This document shows, piece by piece, positions 22,127-34,996 of a stretch of DNA of 64,000 nt (within the stretch, counting starts at the first letter, position 1; the number at the start of each line of letters is the position of its first letter). The stretch lies in NCBI GenBank assembly GCA_019671005.1, contig CM033726.1:7633213-7697212 (forward strand), written 5' to 3'. Below the pieces are notes generated by a model. The model saw only the letters and a list, made by a program, of their open reading frames with translations. It ran no database searches and had not been told where the DNA came from. This DNA is from Hibiscus mutabilis. Lineage: Eukaryota; Streptophyta; Magnoliopsida; Malvales; Malvaceae. Made by a program: the position numbers and the translations under genes.

Positions 22127-24774
22127 ACACAGGCTACAGGCGCCGCCCATGTTGCTTTGTCAATAGTCATGCTTCATTGCCATGCTGTTGTTTTCTTTTC
22201 CCTTTTTTCCCGCTGCGTGTCTGTTTTCTGGGACCCCTTTTCTTGTTCATCGCTTCAATCTTTTGCATAACTTTTTCTGCACAACCCTTTTCTCACCGTC
22301 CAGCTATAGAGTTCAAGGGCTATCCCACGTTGTTGTTCTGATTTTTCCGGTTTCTGATTACTCATTTGAACTGAATCAATTCCTCCTTCCTTGTTTGCGG
22401 TTGCATGCTCCAATCTCTGTCTGAATTTATGCACAGCCACATCTTTATTTCCAAGACGTACCAATGAATAGGTTACTGTTTTGACCCACCTGTTGCCAAC
22501 TAGGCTATGAGTTGGAACTTGGGACACATGCGGGCAATTGCTTGTATACTTTTTTTTAGTACATGTCTACGTTATAATTCATATTCGAAATTTTTTATTA
22601 TCTTTCTCAATTATATAATCTTCAAAATTCTAACGTAAATTTATTCTTTAAAATATCTTGTCATCATATCCGATTAGAGGATATTTATCGAAGCGAGTTG
22701 GTCGCGAGTTAAATAGTATTTTGGTCGTGTTCATTAAAAAATTTCGTTGCTTGTTAAGTTCGATAAAAATTTGCTCGACTCGTGTTCGTTAAAAAATCTC
22801 GTTGCTTGACTTGTTACTCGCTAAACACGCCAACATTTTTACCTTATTTTTTAAATATAGGTAAAATCTAGTGATACTATTAGAGCTTTATATAAAGATA
22901 CAGATTCAGAAGAAACGTGAGAATTAAGGAGATAAATAAACGACCGGTCATGATTGAGTTAGAGATAAAGTCGATATTTAAGTGTGAAACTCTTTTTAGC
23001 TTTTCAACCATCTTCAATGAACAACAAAAGAGATAATGTCTTAGGGATTTCGGGATTTTATATAGGGACCAAAGACTTTTTATTTTTTCTACTTATATAT
23101 AAAATAAAATAAAAAATAAGACTTTAACAAAAAAAGTTGAAAATACTAACTTTTGTAATCTAATTTCTTATTAATACAAATTAATTTTTTGTATTATCGG
23201 GAAATATAAGACGATCTAGAAATTTGAAACCAAATATTTTATGGGTAAATTACCCAATAAATCACTTAACTTTTATAGAGTTTTCCATTAGCATCTAAAC
23301 TTTTTTGAACGTACTTTTTTTAAGGCAACAACAAAAAATCATTAAAAATATAAAAAATAACGAGTTGTTCGCAAACTTATCGAGTCGAGTTGGGTCTTGC
23401 ACAACTCGGCTCACTAAAATATCGAGTCAAACTCGAATTCAAGTTAAGCGCCAACCGAGTTTTAACCAAATCGAGCTCAAAATGTTTACAAATTGCTCAA
23501 CTTAATTAGCACCCCTACACCTGATCCTTACTGGTTGGTTGCTTTTAGTTAATAGAATGTGATAATGTCTTTAATAATAGAATTTATGAAGTAATATTAT
23601 TTGAGTTGATTTATTTAACAGAAATATAAGAATAATGTTTGATTGAAATATAAGGGTTTTTTAAGTGATTTTTATTAAATGAAATAAAACATATATTTAT
23701 TAATACTGAAATTTCTTATAATTAAATTCAAATAAAAATTCGTCATCCAATTATTTAATTTAAATTGAACTTTTAAAATGCTAAGAATATTTTACAAAGT
23801 AAAGGTTTTTTTTTGACACACAAACTAAAGGACATTGATATCCTTAAAAAAGTATAATTTATTGTGAAAAAAATCTAATGTTTTATTAAACTGTTTTAGT
23901 ATGGAAATCACTTAAACTAAATATAAAAATAGATTCTTAAAAATATTATTACCCAATAATGATCTTTTCTACAAACAAAATACCCTAAATTATTTTATTG
24001 AGTGTCCTTCAACACCAATTTCATTTTGTTTTAAAATGTTTTCATATCCAAGGTTATTTAGTACAAAAGTTTTTTTATTAAAATTTAAAGTAACAAGAAT
24101 AAGTCAGTATTGCTTTTGAAAAATACAATGAAAAATATAAAAATTTGAATAATGAAAATATGATTTTGTATAATACTCCATAAGACTTTTATAATGATAT
24201 ATTTTATGCTTAGAACGGTTGAGTGATCTTTTAATTTTATTTCTGGTTTTCTATATTGTTTATGTATATTTATTATTTCAATTTTTTCAACAAAATTTTT
24301 TTAATTTCGTATCCGATTGTTATATTTGTATCAAAAAATATTATAAAAAATACTTTTAAATTATTTGGTTTAAAATGAGAGTGTTTGTTATTACTGTCAA
24401 AAATTACTTTTAAATGTATAAAATATTTATTTTAGATATTATTTTTAAAAATATAAAAAATAATATAAATGAGAATAAATGAATAACTTTGTTCAAAAGT
24501 ACCTTTTGAAAAACTATAAATTTAAACTTTTAAAAAATATTTTTAAATCAAGCTGAAAAATATTTTTGATTGATCTTTCAAAAAAATTAAAAATAAAGAG
24601 AACTCGGTCAACATTTGTCTCAATAAATTCATGTGCCTACTTGTGTTTAGAAGACCATCTCTATTCAGTATGTATGAACATGTAACGAGACAGGATAGAG
24701 TTAACAATTAACATACAGTTCTAAGGTGAAGAACCTTAATTTAAAGATAAAAAGGATAGACTACTTCGAATACT

Positions 24775-24776
<2 letters not shown>
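22124..24776. other. AT-rich intergenic DNA with MITE-like debris
   Basis: 22,690-22,830 and 23,360-23,518 contain inverted 'CGAGTTG/CAACTCG' words, and the right side ends in AGCACCCCTAC, resembling a decayed hAT-type MITE of about 0.8 kb. The rest shows no conserved coding sequence. Confidence 0.4.

Positions 24777-24778
<2 letters not shown>

Positions 24779-24813
<35 letters not shown>
24779..24813. repeat. (TA)n microsatellite
   Basis: About 17 TA dinucleotides. Confidence 0.9.
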
Positions 24814-24815
<2 letters not shown>

Positions 24816-24976
24816 TTGTAACATTTTAAATATATATCAAAGATGATATTAATTCTTGCGTAAATACACAAATTATTACAACATTGGTATTGAATTGTAT
24901 ATTTATATGTATACACACAAAAATTAATATTATCTTGAACTCACCGAGTGGTCCAGTTGTAAAAGATGATGTATTC

Positions 24977-25699
24977 TAGACATGACAAACTTGACCCGAA
25001 ACTCGAGATCTGAACCTATTTACCCGATCCGAGACCTGATATAGACGCGAACATAATGATCTAAATTTGGTTTGAATCTGAACCAAAGCCGAACTGGACC
25101 AAAATCAACCCGAATTTAGTTAAACCGAAAATCAACCCGATTCGAAATTAACCAAAACCGAATATAACCGAAAGTGAAAATAGCCCGAACCGAAAGCAAC
25201 CGGAACTGAAAATCAACCCGAACCGAAAGAAATCTAAACCGAACCGAAAGCAACCCAAACATAAAGCCACCAGAATTTATTTTCCTCAAATATATATGTT
25301 TTATTCTCATTTTGTATTATATTACTAAGTGACAACTACCTTTAGTAATAGTTTAATGGTTTAATATCATTTTTTCTCCTTTAAAAGATCATCTTCATAT
25401 ATTGACTCAAATTGAAAGCCGACCGATTAGATATTGACCCGACCTGAAAAGTCAATCGATCCGATATAGACCTGAACCAAAAAGTCAACCGATTCGATAT
25501 TAACCCAAATCGAAAATCAACCGATTTGATATTAATCCGATCTGATACCTGGCCCAATCCGAAATAACATAAACTCGAACTAATCCGAATCAGACCCAAT
25601 CCGACCATAATCGAACCTAAACCGAAAATAACCCGAACTGAATATCAACCCGACCCGAAGTGACCCACCCCGATCCGAACGACCCGATTGCCACATCTA
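24977..25699. mobile_element. hAT-type MITE rich in CCGAA repeats
   Basis: Left end TAGACATGACAAACTTGACC; the reverse complement of the right end is TAGATGTGGCAATCGGGTCG. Flanked by ATGTATTC (24,969-24,976) and ATGTATTT (25,700-25,707), 7 of 8 identical. The interior is dominated by AACCGAAA/ACCCGAAC-type short repeats. A decayed relative in the opposite orientation is at about 41,590-42,030. Confidence 0.7.
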
Positions 25700-25724
25700 A
25701 TGTATTTCATCCAAGTGACCCGAG

Positions 25725-28370
25725 TGTAAGCACCCAAATCCGTCCGGCGCTCACTTTTTAATTATTCTATTCGTTCGGGTTTTGAAAACTATTTTTGATT
25801 GTTTTTGAAAAAAACAGCCCAATTTGGTGATTAAAAATATGGAGTCGCCACCAATCATTTTAAAAAGGTAAACCGAACACCAAAATAAAATAAGAGATTC
25901 AAAACATTAGGGTCCGGGAGTCGGTTACGGATGGGGAAGGATTAGCACACCTCCACACCGCCCAAAATTGGTACCTAGCCGATTATTTAAAGTCTTGGTG
26001 TTGGAACTTGAGAATTCGATTAAAATTTAAAATACAATTTTTAAATGCCGAAAAATATCGAGAGAATCGTATCCCTTTACGCCCGGGACACGACTTCTCG
26101 CTTTCTTGAAAATTTTTAAAAAACATCACATCCATTTTACGCCCGGGACATGACTTATCGAGGTTAAAAGATATTGATTTAAGATTCAAAATTAATTTCT
26201 TTAAAAAGTTTTTTTTATGATTAAAAAAATATAGGATGCAAAATTATGAGGTGACATGTAAAAGTATATATATACTTAAGAATGTAATATTTAATGCAAA
26301 ATATATTTAATAATTATACTTTAAAAAATATATATATATATTAGCTTAATAATTTATATATATACATATATATTATTTTTTACACAAACAATTATTTCTT
26401 ATTATTTTACATATACTTAAACAAAAACCATATTTTATTTTAAAATATATAAAACCTTATATATATATATATATATACAATATACAATATATAAAAATAT
26501 GAAAAATATTATAAAAATATGTACCATAGATAAAAACATATATATATTTTACATATGATATTAGTCTATAATATATAATAAAATACTTTATTATATATTA
26601 TAATAATAATAATAATAATAATAACAACCATGCTAAAATATGTGAACCAAATAAAAAACATGACTAGTGATTAAAATGCATGATATGATAAATTTACATG
26701 GCATAAATAATACATATTAATGGACTAAAGTGAAACAGATCTAAAATATGGGGAAATAAACATAAACAAACAGAAATAAAATACTGAAAAATAAATACTA
26801 AACTAGAATGACCAAATTGAAATAAAATAGAAATAAATTACCAAAACAATGACAAAATTAGACGCGCCTGAAAACTGCAGGATCAAAAACATATTTATCC
26901 CACAACCAGAAGTGAAAGCGGGAAAAGATTTTAAGGACCAGGAGCGTAATTTGCCCATTGAAAATTTGATTAAATCCGATTTTAGGACCGAATTGTAAGT
27001 CATTGAAAACTTCTAGGGAGTGGAAAATCATTTTACCATGCGAAAGATCACATTTAAAAAATATATGGGGAAATAAACATAAACAAACAGAAATAAAATA
27101 CTAAAAAATAAATACTAAACTAGAATGACCAAATTGAAATAAAATAGAAATAAATTGCCAAAACAATGACAAAATTAGACGCGCCTGAAAACTGCAGGAT
27201 CAAAAACATATTTATCCCACAACCAGAAGTGAAAGCGGGAAAAGATTTTAGGTACCAGGAGCGTAATTTGCCCATTGAAAATTTGATTAAATCCGATTTT
27301 AGGACCGAATTGTAAGTCATTGAAAACTTCTAGGGAGTGGAAAAATCATTTTACCATGCGAAAGATCACATTTAAAAAATATATGGGAAGATGGGGACTT
27401 AGTATGTAATTTACCCTTTTTTATTTGATTTAAAACCAAAATTATAACTTAAAAACAGATTATATTCCCCATTTTCTTTCTTAACTAGTTCCCTTCCCCT
27501 TTTTTCTCTGATTTTTTCATTCAAACCCTAAATATAAAAACACCCCAGCCTCTTCTCTCATCCACATCGTAGCGGCCGCTCTTGGAAAGGAAAGCCGATC
27601 ATCGGCGTCGAAGCCTCGCAGCGAGGAACGTCGACGTCGGCATGTAAGACTCGAATCCTTTTTTTTAGCTTCGATCATGTTTTGTTTTTTTTGTTCAAAA
27701 CGAAAACAATATTTTTGTTTTAAGACTGAGAAGCACCTATAATTTCGAGTAAAAAACTTTTGATTCGGAAGAAAATGGAGATTTGGTTCTCGATATCTGA
27801 AAAAAATTCTTATTATCTTCACTTTTGTTTACATTTTTTTAATCTCATATCTCCCTTACAATTTTTTTTGAACCCAATCATTTTTCTTTCTCTCCCCCTT
27901 TTCGATCTGATCTTTGTTCGGTTTTATAACCGATTACAAAATAAAATAAAACCTAACAAATCTTCCCCCTTTTTAATGCAGATCTGGAAAAGCCGAATTT
28001 TAAGGGATTTTTTGGTGGGATTTTGCAGGGTGCAGGCCTGTTAGGGTGGGCTATGGCAGAAGGTTCAACCAAGTTGGGTGGATGGTAGATTATGTTAGGT
28101 GTTTAGGGTTTATTCTACTTGATTTAGGGAATGATTTTTTGGTTTAATTTATTTTTAGGGTTTAATTTGGGGTTAAAGATTAAGTTAAGGTTTTGGGTGG
28201 TTAGTAGCCGGCGGCAACACTGGCGGCGGCGGCACTGATGAAGCTTGGCTAGGGTTAAGGTTAATTTTAGGGTTTTTGGTTAATAGGTCGGGTCATGGGT
28301 TGGTTTGGGTAAACAGTCTTAGTTTGGTTTGGTTAGTGGGCTTAAGGCCTGGATGAAAATGGTTTATACA
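25725..28370 (-). repeat. 3' LTR of the Tat-type element
   Basis: On the plus strand it runs from TGTAAGCACCCAAATCC to GGTTTATACA, so it has TG...CA ends. The adjoining minus-strand purine-rich AAAGTGGGGCAGT (28,371-28,383) fits a polypurine tract. The shared region with the other LTR ends at about 27,783 because that copy is truncated. It contains a private 317-bp duplication. Confidence 0.75.
26746..27380. repeat. 317-bp tandem duplication inside the 3' LTR
   Basis: Two nearly identical units, 26,746-27,062 and 27,063-27,380. The other LTR has one copy (about 34,254-34,570). The duplication therefore arose after insertion or in this copy's template. Repeated open frames in it are not genes. 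Confidence 0.85.
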
Positions 28371-28639
28371 ACTGCCCCACTTTGCTCGTTGTTGTGTAAC
28401 GGCAACGAAGCAAAGACTAAAAAATGACCCATTTCATCCAGTCTGGTTGGTCATCCCCTCTTGACGTATATCTTCTTTCTTCAGTAAATATTCTTTCTCT
28501 TCAATGCATGTCTTCTTTCTTGATTTGATTGATCTACCTCGTCACTCTTGGGTAAGCAAAATCTTCAAAATATGGAGTTGTTTGTTGAGGAAGCAAAATG
28601 AGTGCAACTTGCTGCATTATTGATGACGAGCTAATATCT

Positions 28640-30060
28640 AAAGAAAACTTGACCCAGCTGCAGCACTGACGAAGAGGCAAGATCGGTGGATGAAAGCTCC
28701 AATGTCTGATCCAACTACAACTCTGACGAAGAGGCAATATCAGCAAATTGAAAACTTTTTTTCTTTTTTTCCTTTTTCTTTTTTGTTCTTTTTTTCCTTT
28801 TTTTTCTTTTTTTCTTTTGTTTATTTTAGATACAACATTGATAAAACTTGAAATACAGTAAATTTTGACCAAGCTACAACACCGACGAAGAGGCATGGTC
28901 TAAAGCTTGTAATGTTGATCCAGCTACGACACCAACGAAGAGGCATGATCAAGAGTTAGTAAATTTGGTCTAGCTACAACATCGACGAAGAGGCGAGACC
29001 GAAAGTTAGTAAATTTGGTTCAGCTACAACACCGACGAAGAGACATAACCGAAAGTTAGATTTGATCAAGCTACAACACCGAAAAAAAGACAAGGTATGA
29101 GGATTTGATCCAGCTACAACTCTGACAAAGAGACAAGATCAGGGATTTGGTTTCTTTGCGATCAAGTTACGACTCTGACGAAGAGGCATGATCGGAATTT
29201 GGCAAACTTAGTTCAGCTACAATACTAACGAAGAGGCAGAACCAAAAGTTAGGTTTGACCAAGCTACAACACCGACGAAGAGGCAAGGTCTGAGGATTTG
29301 ATCCAGGTACAACTCTGACGAAGAGGCAGGATCAGAGATTTGGTTTCTTTGCAATCAAGCTACGACTTTGACGAAGAGGCATGGTCGGAATTTGGCAAAC
29401 TTGGTTCAGCTACAACACCGACGAAGAGGCAGAACCGTAAATTTATAAAGTTGGATCTACCCACACCATCAACGGAAGGGTAAGATCGGATTTCAGCAAC
29501 TTAGATTTTACTATACCATCAAAAAGGGGCAAGATTGGCAAATCATAACGACTTGATTTTCAATTTGATTTTTTTTTAATTTTTGATTTTTGGTTTTTTT
29601 ATTTGACATTTTTTCATTTTATTTCTTTCTTTCTTTTGATAATTTTTTTATGTTTTCTTTTTTGATTTTTTTTGATTTTTTTTGAAATTTTGATTTTTTT
29701 CTTTTCTTTCTTTTTCTTGCTACAACTATAATAAAAAGTAAATTCTGAGTAAAATTTTAGTCTAGCTGCAACACTGATGAAGAGGCAAGACCTAGAGAGG
29801 ATTTGATCTACTACACTACTGACAGAGAGATTATATAAGCAAAATATGAGATCCACTACACCACCGACAGAGAGATAGGATTCAGATGAAAAATTTAATC
29901 TGCATCACCACCGATGAAGACAAGATCTACATTAAGTTGGTCTACCACCACTGACGGAAGCATGATTTGCAAGATGTTAAATTGTTGTGCCATTGACAGC
30001 GAGACGATGTCTGGAAAAATTTTTGATCTGTTTCTCTATCGACAGAGGGCAGGATCTAAA
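28640..30060 (-). repeat. Tandem stem-loop array upstream of the 3' LTR
   Basis: About 20 degenerate units of 45-60 bp with the core AGCTACAACACCGACGAAGA then GGCA. It is interrupted by pyrimidine-rich stretches at about 28,746-28,820 and 29,570-29,720. The core is bracketed by short complementary words that differ between units yet still pair: TTGATC/GATCAA (28,915 and 28,947), CGATC/GATCG (29,159 and 29,190), TGATCC/GGATCA (29,299 and 29,329), GGTTC/GAACC (29,403 and 29,432), GACC/GGTC (29,257 and 29,287). Tandem repeats between ORF and 3' LTR are common in Tat/Ogre elements; the covarying arms suggest a selected hairpin in the RNA or DNA. Confidence 0.75.
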
Positions 30061-30979
30061 ATGAATTATTTCTGTTGGCAAGAGTGAGAATCTAGAACAT
30101 GTTGGTGTCCACCACACCATTGTCAGAGAAATCAAATCCTACAAAGGAAAAAAAAACAATTTGTCAGTAATTGTTCAAAAAATTTGTCACCGGTACCTTT
30201 TATTTAGATGTTCTAGCATCTTTTGTTTGGCCTCCTCCACGACTAAGGTTGGCCATCGTGCCGTTGCCTCCATGTTGAGGATGTTCGATCTCTTCTTCGA
30301 ACTTGTTTGTATGTACAAGCAAAGATGCATGAATGCATCTAATTGTATGCCTAAATGTCTGTCTCTATCCTAAATGCATGGTGATTTTGGTGTATGCACT
30401 TAATCTAAATATATGACGTATGCAAAAATGATTCAATGATGAATGCAACTAAATGCATGAATGTGACATGATTTTCTTTTCTGGCCCTAAAATGGATGCC
30501 CCTGACTCCTCATTGGTCATGTCAGGATCTTGGTATTTTGTCGGTGCCCCAACCTCGTCCTGGGTTCGATCACCTTTCTTTGAATCAGATTTCATCTTGG
30601 TACATGCCCCAAAAATTGGTTCGTTCTATGCCATCATCTGAAACTGCTCTTGTAGCAAATTTAAAACTTTAGGGTGATGTATTTTGGATGTTCAAGACTC
30701 AGATACGAATAAAATATATTTGCATTGCAACTTGTAGTTTTGATCCCTTACAAAATATTCTCACTACTATCGTTCTTAAGTTAGTGAGATTGGTTTACAA
30801 AAAGCGTTACTCTGAAATTGATAAAAACTATAATGAGACCTACTATGGTCAAGACAGTGCAATATTAAAGCTAGATAAACATGGTCCAGTTTAAAAAACA
30901 CCTTCGACACACCCCTAATTGGCATCTTCATGCTTCGGTAAAGGATTATTGTTCGTAGCTGTTCCCGCTGAGTCATCAA
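30061..30979 (-). other. Remnant between gag and the tandem array
   Basis: No RT, integrase or protease motif found. On the minus strand, the stretch after gag reads NPLPKH (near 30,920), a segment normally just downstream of the Gag zinc region in this family, and then diverges. A charged stretch (DSKKGDRTQDEVG, near 30,590-30,550) may be non-coding. This is where pol would normally lie. Confidence 0.45.
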
Positions 30980-32467
30980 TGCTTACCACCCCAAGCTTAA
31001 TAAATTTTCCACCAACTTTTTAAAACCAAAGTAGGTTTTAATTGTGTGGCCAACTTGTCCCACGTGATAATCATATTTCGCATTGGCATCATACCATTTT
31101 GGGAAAGGAGGTTATACCGGATCTCGATAAAAAGGTGCCACCATATGAATATCGTACAATTGTTTGTACAATTCTCCATAAGAAAATGGTAATTGAGTAA
31201 ATTCTATGTTTTCAATATTCTTCTTTTGACTAGAAACTTGGCTTGAGGAACTGTGAGCACTGGTAGTTTTGGGTTGTATCACCATCACCGGCTTTGAATA
31301 ACTAACATTAAAAATTCCAGAAGAGTTCACTTCATTGTCCTTTCTTGCATATGAAGGCTTCTTATGAGACAAACTTCTGCCAACATCGATCTTTCCACTC
31401 TTAACAGCATTCTCAATGAGCTCACAAGATAACACTAGATCGGCAAAGTTGGTAGTTGCATTGCCTATGAGGCGGTCAAGGATTGGGCCCTCCAAAGTCT
31501 GGATGAATATGATCACTATTTCTTTCTCACCAAGAGGGGGTTGGACTTGTGCAGCTATATCTCTCCAGCGTTGCACGTATTGTCTGAAGCTTTCATTAGA
31601 CCTCTGTTTCATGTGTTGCAGAGTCCAACGATTAGGTACCGTATCATTGACGTGTCGATATTGCTCCAGAAAAGCTCTAGCCAAGTCTTTCCATTATTTT
31701 ATTTGATGGAGGCTCAACTGATTATACCATCGGGCAACAGATCCTGACAGACTATCCTGAAAGTAATGTATTAACAGCTTATCGTCTCTTTCGTACCCCG
31801 TCATCCCCCGACAGAACATAGTGAGGTGAGCGCGAGGGCAGCTAGTTCCATTATATTTTTCAAACTCTGGGTTCTTGAATTTTGGGCGTAACACCAAATT
31901 TGGGACAAGGCTGAGTTCACTGGCTTTAAACCCACTAAAGGTGCCCTCTACCTTCATGGTTTTCATCTTTTATTCGAGTCGTTTACAACGTTCTTCGATC
32001 TCTTTCGATGTATCGATTTTTGATTTCTCTGGTTCAATCAACTGGTCCATCTCTGAGACAAAATTTTTGACTTGATTGCCCCTAGTTTGGCTTCTGATGT
32101 AGCGGGCAAATTTGCTGGGATAGAGGCATTGGCCTGAAGTGGTTGAGACTTTTCCATAGAAATTATCTCTCGATGGTTGGTTTGAATTTTAGCTTGAGTA
32201 GGGGAGAAACCTGGAGGGTATATAAGATCTTCATTTTCTTCCCCGGGACCTACCACAAGGATGATAGTAGAGGTCTCTCCTTGTTCAGGAAACTTGCATC
32301 CTAGCATCTGAGCTAATTTCACCAGTATGTTCTGCTGAGATCTTGCGAACTGATCCCTTATCTCTTGCTGTGCTTTGGCTAATTGGGCCCTCCAATTTTT
32401 GGGTTAAATATGCCTGTAAAGTCGTATGGTTCTACTCTATACTATCCAGTCTATCTTCGTTCGCCAT
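30980..32467 (-). pseudogene. gag: Tat/Ogre-type Gag, disrupted
   Basis: Begins at an ATG on the minus strand (32,465-32,467, MANEDRLDS) and has a stop after about 11 residues, then frame changes. Open pieces: 32,322-32,038 (AQMLGCKFPEQGE, proline-rich linker), 31,966-31,694 (retrotransposon Gag core, VLRPKFKNPEFEKYNGTSC, ending ARWYNQLS) and 31,684-31,112 (MARAFLEQY, FRQYVQRWRDIAAQVQPPL, then a Ser-rich linker and ELYKQLYDIHMVAPFY). The frame continues past a stop with PPFPKWYDAN and a worn cysteine-poor zinc-like motif (YDYHVGQVGHTIKTYFGFKK), where relatives have CEYHAG...H...C. Family role: virus-like particle formation and RNA binding. Confidence 0.85.
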
Positions 32468-32814
32468 CTTTGTCTCGCTTCTTGTTCTGTAGGGATGTTG
32501 AATCGACTGATCTTTCTTCTTTTCCAGTATTACTGTCACAAGATATCCCGAGGATTAGTCTCAAAATGAATGCATGTAAAAGCAAAGTATATGTCCTATA
32601 TGTGAATGCACCGATGCAAAAATCAAAATGTCATGATATGCCATGCAATGAATGCCAAAATGAACAGATATGATATGATGTGATCACAATAGAAAAATGG
32701 GTCAGTTCGAATTTAAAATAATCAAGTGAGCAAATTAAATAGCAATTAAGGTAAAAATAAAACAGATAAGAAATTGTAGATAAAAAATGCATCAAAGCCT
32801 AAAAGGATAACCGC

Positions 32815-33300
32815 TAAACAGGTAGAGTTTCTCATGGCTCTAAAAAGGTTGGCTCCTACGGCTCACTATATGCGGATTTTGGTTCTATAGAAGGGTACCC
32901 GAATTGTCCTCGTTGTCCCTTACTAAAGGTAGCAAGGCCCCTTATCCTCACCCATTATAGGTTTCAAACGGACCAAGTTTAATTCAGGGGGATACATCCC
33001 TTATGCCTATACGGAGGTAACCCACACGAAAACATAAGAAATATATCCCGAAAGCGATTCACCAACCTATACGGTGGTAACCCACACGAAGGCGGTATCC
33101 CACTTCCACTTAAAAAGGACGGAGCTCGGGTAGAAAGCTCATAGAATGCAGTAAAAGTAAATCAGTAATATTTACCAAAAATAGAATGTATGTCTTATTT
33201 AAAAAACCAAAATCATATTTTAAATTAAAATCGAATTCGCCAATTTCCAACGACCAAGACTAAAAAATAATCGACTCATGGCTTTACTTTTTTTTAAAGT
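32815..33300 (-). other. Untranslated leader of the Tat-type element
   Basis: Shares with the palindrome arms (13,731-14,040 and its mirror) the GGTTGGCT/CTACGGCT, GGGTACCCGAATTGTCC and CACCCATTATAGG blocks, and the repeated 'CCTATACGG...GGTAACCCACACGAA' motifs (about 33,007-33,090). This links the palindromic insertion to the same clade. Confidence 0.65.
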
Positions 33301-33301
33301 T

Positions 33302-33318
33302 CCCTAGCGGAATCGCCA
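33302..33318 (-). promoter_or_regulatory. Primer-binding site, tRNA-Arg type
   Basis: Minus strand TGGCGATTCCGCTAGGG, two bases inside the 5' LTR end. It matches the primer site type in the palindrome (TGGCGACTCCGC) with a few mutations. Confidence 0.7.
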
Positions 33319-33320
33319 TC

Positions 33321-34072
33321 CGCAAGCACCCAAATCCGTTCGGCACTTACTTTTTATTTATTCTATTCGTTCGGGTTTTGAAAACTATTTTAGGAAAAAC
33401 CCCCGCTCAATTTGGTGATTAAAAATATGGAATCGCCACCAATTATTTTAAAAAGGTAGACTGGACACCAAAATAAAATCAGAGATTCAAAAAATTAGGG
33501 TCCGAGAGTCGATTATGGATGGAGAAGGATTAGCACTCCCACACCGCCCAAAATTGTTACCTAGCCGATTATTTAAAGTCTTGGCGTTGGAAATTGAGAA
33601 TTCGATTAAAATTTAAAATACAATTCTTAAATGCCGGAAAATATCGAGAGAACCGCATCCCTTTATGCTCGGGACACGGCTTCTCGCTTTCTTGAAAAAA
33701 TTTAAAAAACATCACATCCCTATATATATAGGATGCAAAATTATGAGGTGACATGTAAAAGTATATATATACTTAAAAATGTAATATTTAATGCAAAATA
33801 TATTTAATAATTATACTTTAAAAAATCTATATATATATATATTAACTTAATAATTTATATATATACATATATATTATTTTTTACACAAACAATTATTTGT
33901 TATTATTTTACATATACTTAAACAAAACCCATATTTTATTTTACAAATATATAAAACCTTATATAAATATATATATATATATACAATATATAAAAATAAT
34001 AAAATATTATAAAAATATGTACCATAGATAAAAACATATATATATATATATTACATATGATATTAGTCTATA

Positions 34073-34135
<63 letters not shown>

Positions 34136-34996
34136 CATGCTAAAATATGTGAACTAAATAAAAAACATGATTAGTGGTTAAAATGTTTGATATGATAAAT
34201 TTACATGGCATAAATAATACATATTAATGGACTAAAGTGAACAGATCTAAAATATGGGGAAATAAACATAAACAAACAAAAATAAAATACTGAAAAATAA
34301 ATACCAAACTAGAATGACCAAATTGAAATAAAATAGAAATAAATAGTCAAAACAATGACGAAAATAGACGCGCCTGAAAACTGAAGGATCAAAACCATAA
34401 TTATCTCACAACCAGAAGTGAAAGCACGAAAAGATATTAGGGACCATGTGCGTAATTTGCCCATTGAAAATTTGATTAAATCCAATTAGGACTGAATTGC
34501 AAGTCATTGAAAACTTATAGGGACTGGAGATATCATTTTACCATGTGGAAGATCACATTTAAAAAATATATGGGAAGGGGGGACTTAGTATGTTATTTAC
34601 TTTTTTTGTTAAATTTAAAACAAAAATTATAACCTAAAAACAGATTCTATTCCCCATTTTCTTTCTTAACCGGCCGCCTCCCCCTTCCCCCTTTTCTCTG
34701 ATTTTTTTCATTCAAACCCTAAATATCAAAACACCCCAGGCTCTCCTCTCATCCACATCGCGGCGGCTGCTCTTGGATAGGAAAGCCGATCATCGGCTTC
34801 GAAGCCTCACGGCGAGAACGGCGACGGCAGGTAAGACTCGATTTCTTTTTTTTTTTAGCTTCGATCCTGTTTTGTTTTTTTTTTAAAAAAAACCTTTGTT
34901 TTTTTGTTCAAAACGAAAACAATATTTTTGTTTTAAGACTGAGAAGCACCTATAATTTCGAGTAAGAAACTTTTGATTCGGAAGAAAATGGAGATT
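33321..34996 (-). repeat. 5' LTR of the Tat-type element, truncated
   Basis: Aligns with 25,725-27,783 (minus the 317-bp duplication). Its inner end is CGCAAGCACCC (TGT mutated to CGC). Homology stops abruptly at 34,996, about 590 bp short of full length; unrelated TTAGGGTTT-rich DNA follows. An AATAAT microsatellite has expanded inside it at 34,078-34,133. Confidence 0.8.
34078..34133. repeat. (TAA)n microsatellite
   Basis: About 18 TAA units; the matching site in the other LTR (26,595-26,625) has about 9. Confidence 0.9.

Larger units (their letters stand above)
25725..34996 (-). mobile_element. Tat/Ogre-type gypsy retrotransposon, gag only, 5' LTR truncated
   Basis: Minus-strand element. 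The 3' LTR is 25,725-28,370 and the 5' LTR 33,321-34,996 is incomplete. The primer-binding site beside the 5' LTR is of tRNA-Arg type. Gag is at about 30,980-32,467, an untranslated leader at 32,470-33,300, and a tandem array lies between gag and the 3' LTR. No protease, RT, RNase H or integrase remains between gag and the array, so it was either non-autonomous from the start or lost pol. The outer end of the 5' LTR is missing, so no target duplication can be tested. The Gag matches the Tat/Ogre pattern (EFEKYNGTSCPRAH, FRQYVQRWRDIAAQVQPPL, PPFPKWYDANAKYDYHVG). Confidence 0.85.

Noticed and set aside
22021..22341. Open frame with Ser-Leu repeats
   Set aside because: Produced by the (CT)n microsatellite; no homology outside it.
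25116..25608. Open frames with Phe-Arg-Ser repeats
   Set aside because: Artefacts of CCGAA short repeats inside a hAT-type MITE; the same applies to 41,651-41,935.
26803..27320. Two near-identical 66-codon open frames as a duplicated gene pair
   Set aside because: They are the two copies of the 317-bp duplication inside the Tat LTR, non-coding in the other LTR.
28640..30060. CRISPR-like repeat array
   Set aside because: This is a plant genome, the spacing and unit sequence are irregular, and the array sits between Gag and LTR of a retrotransposon.
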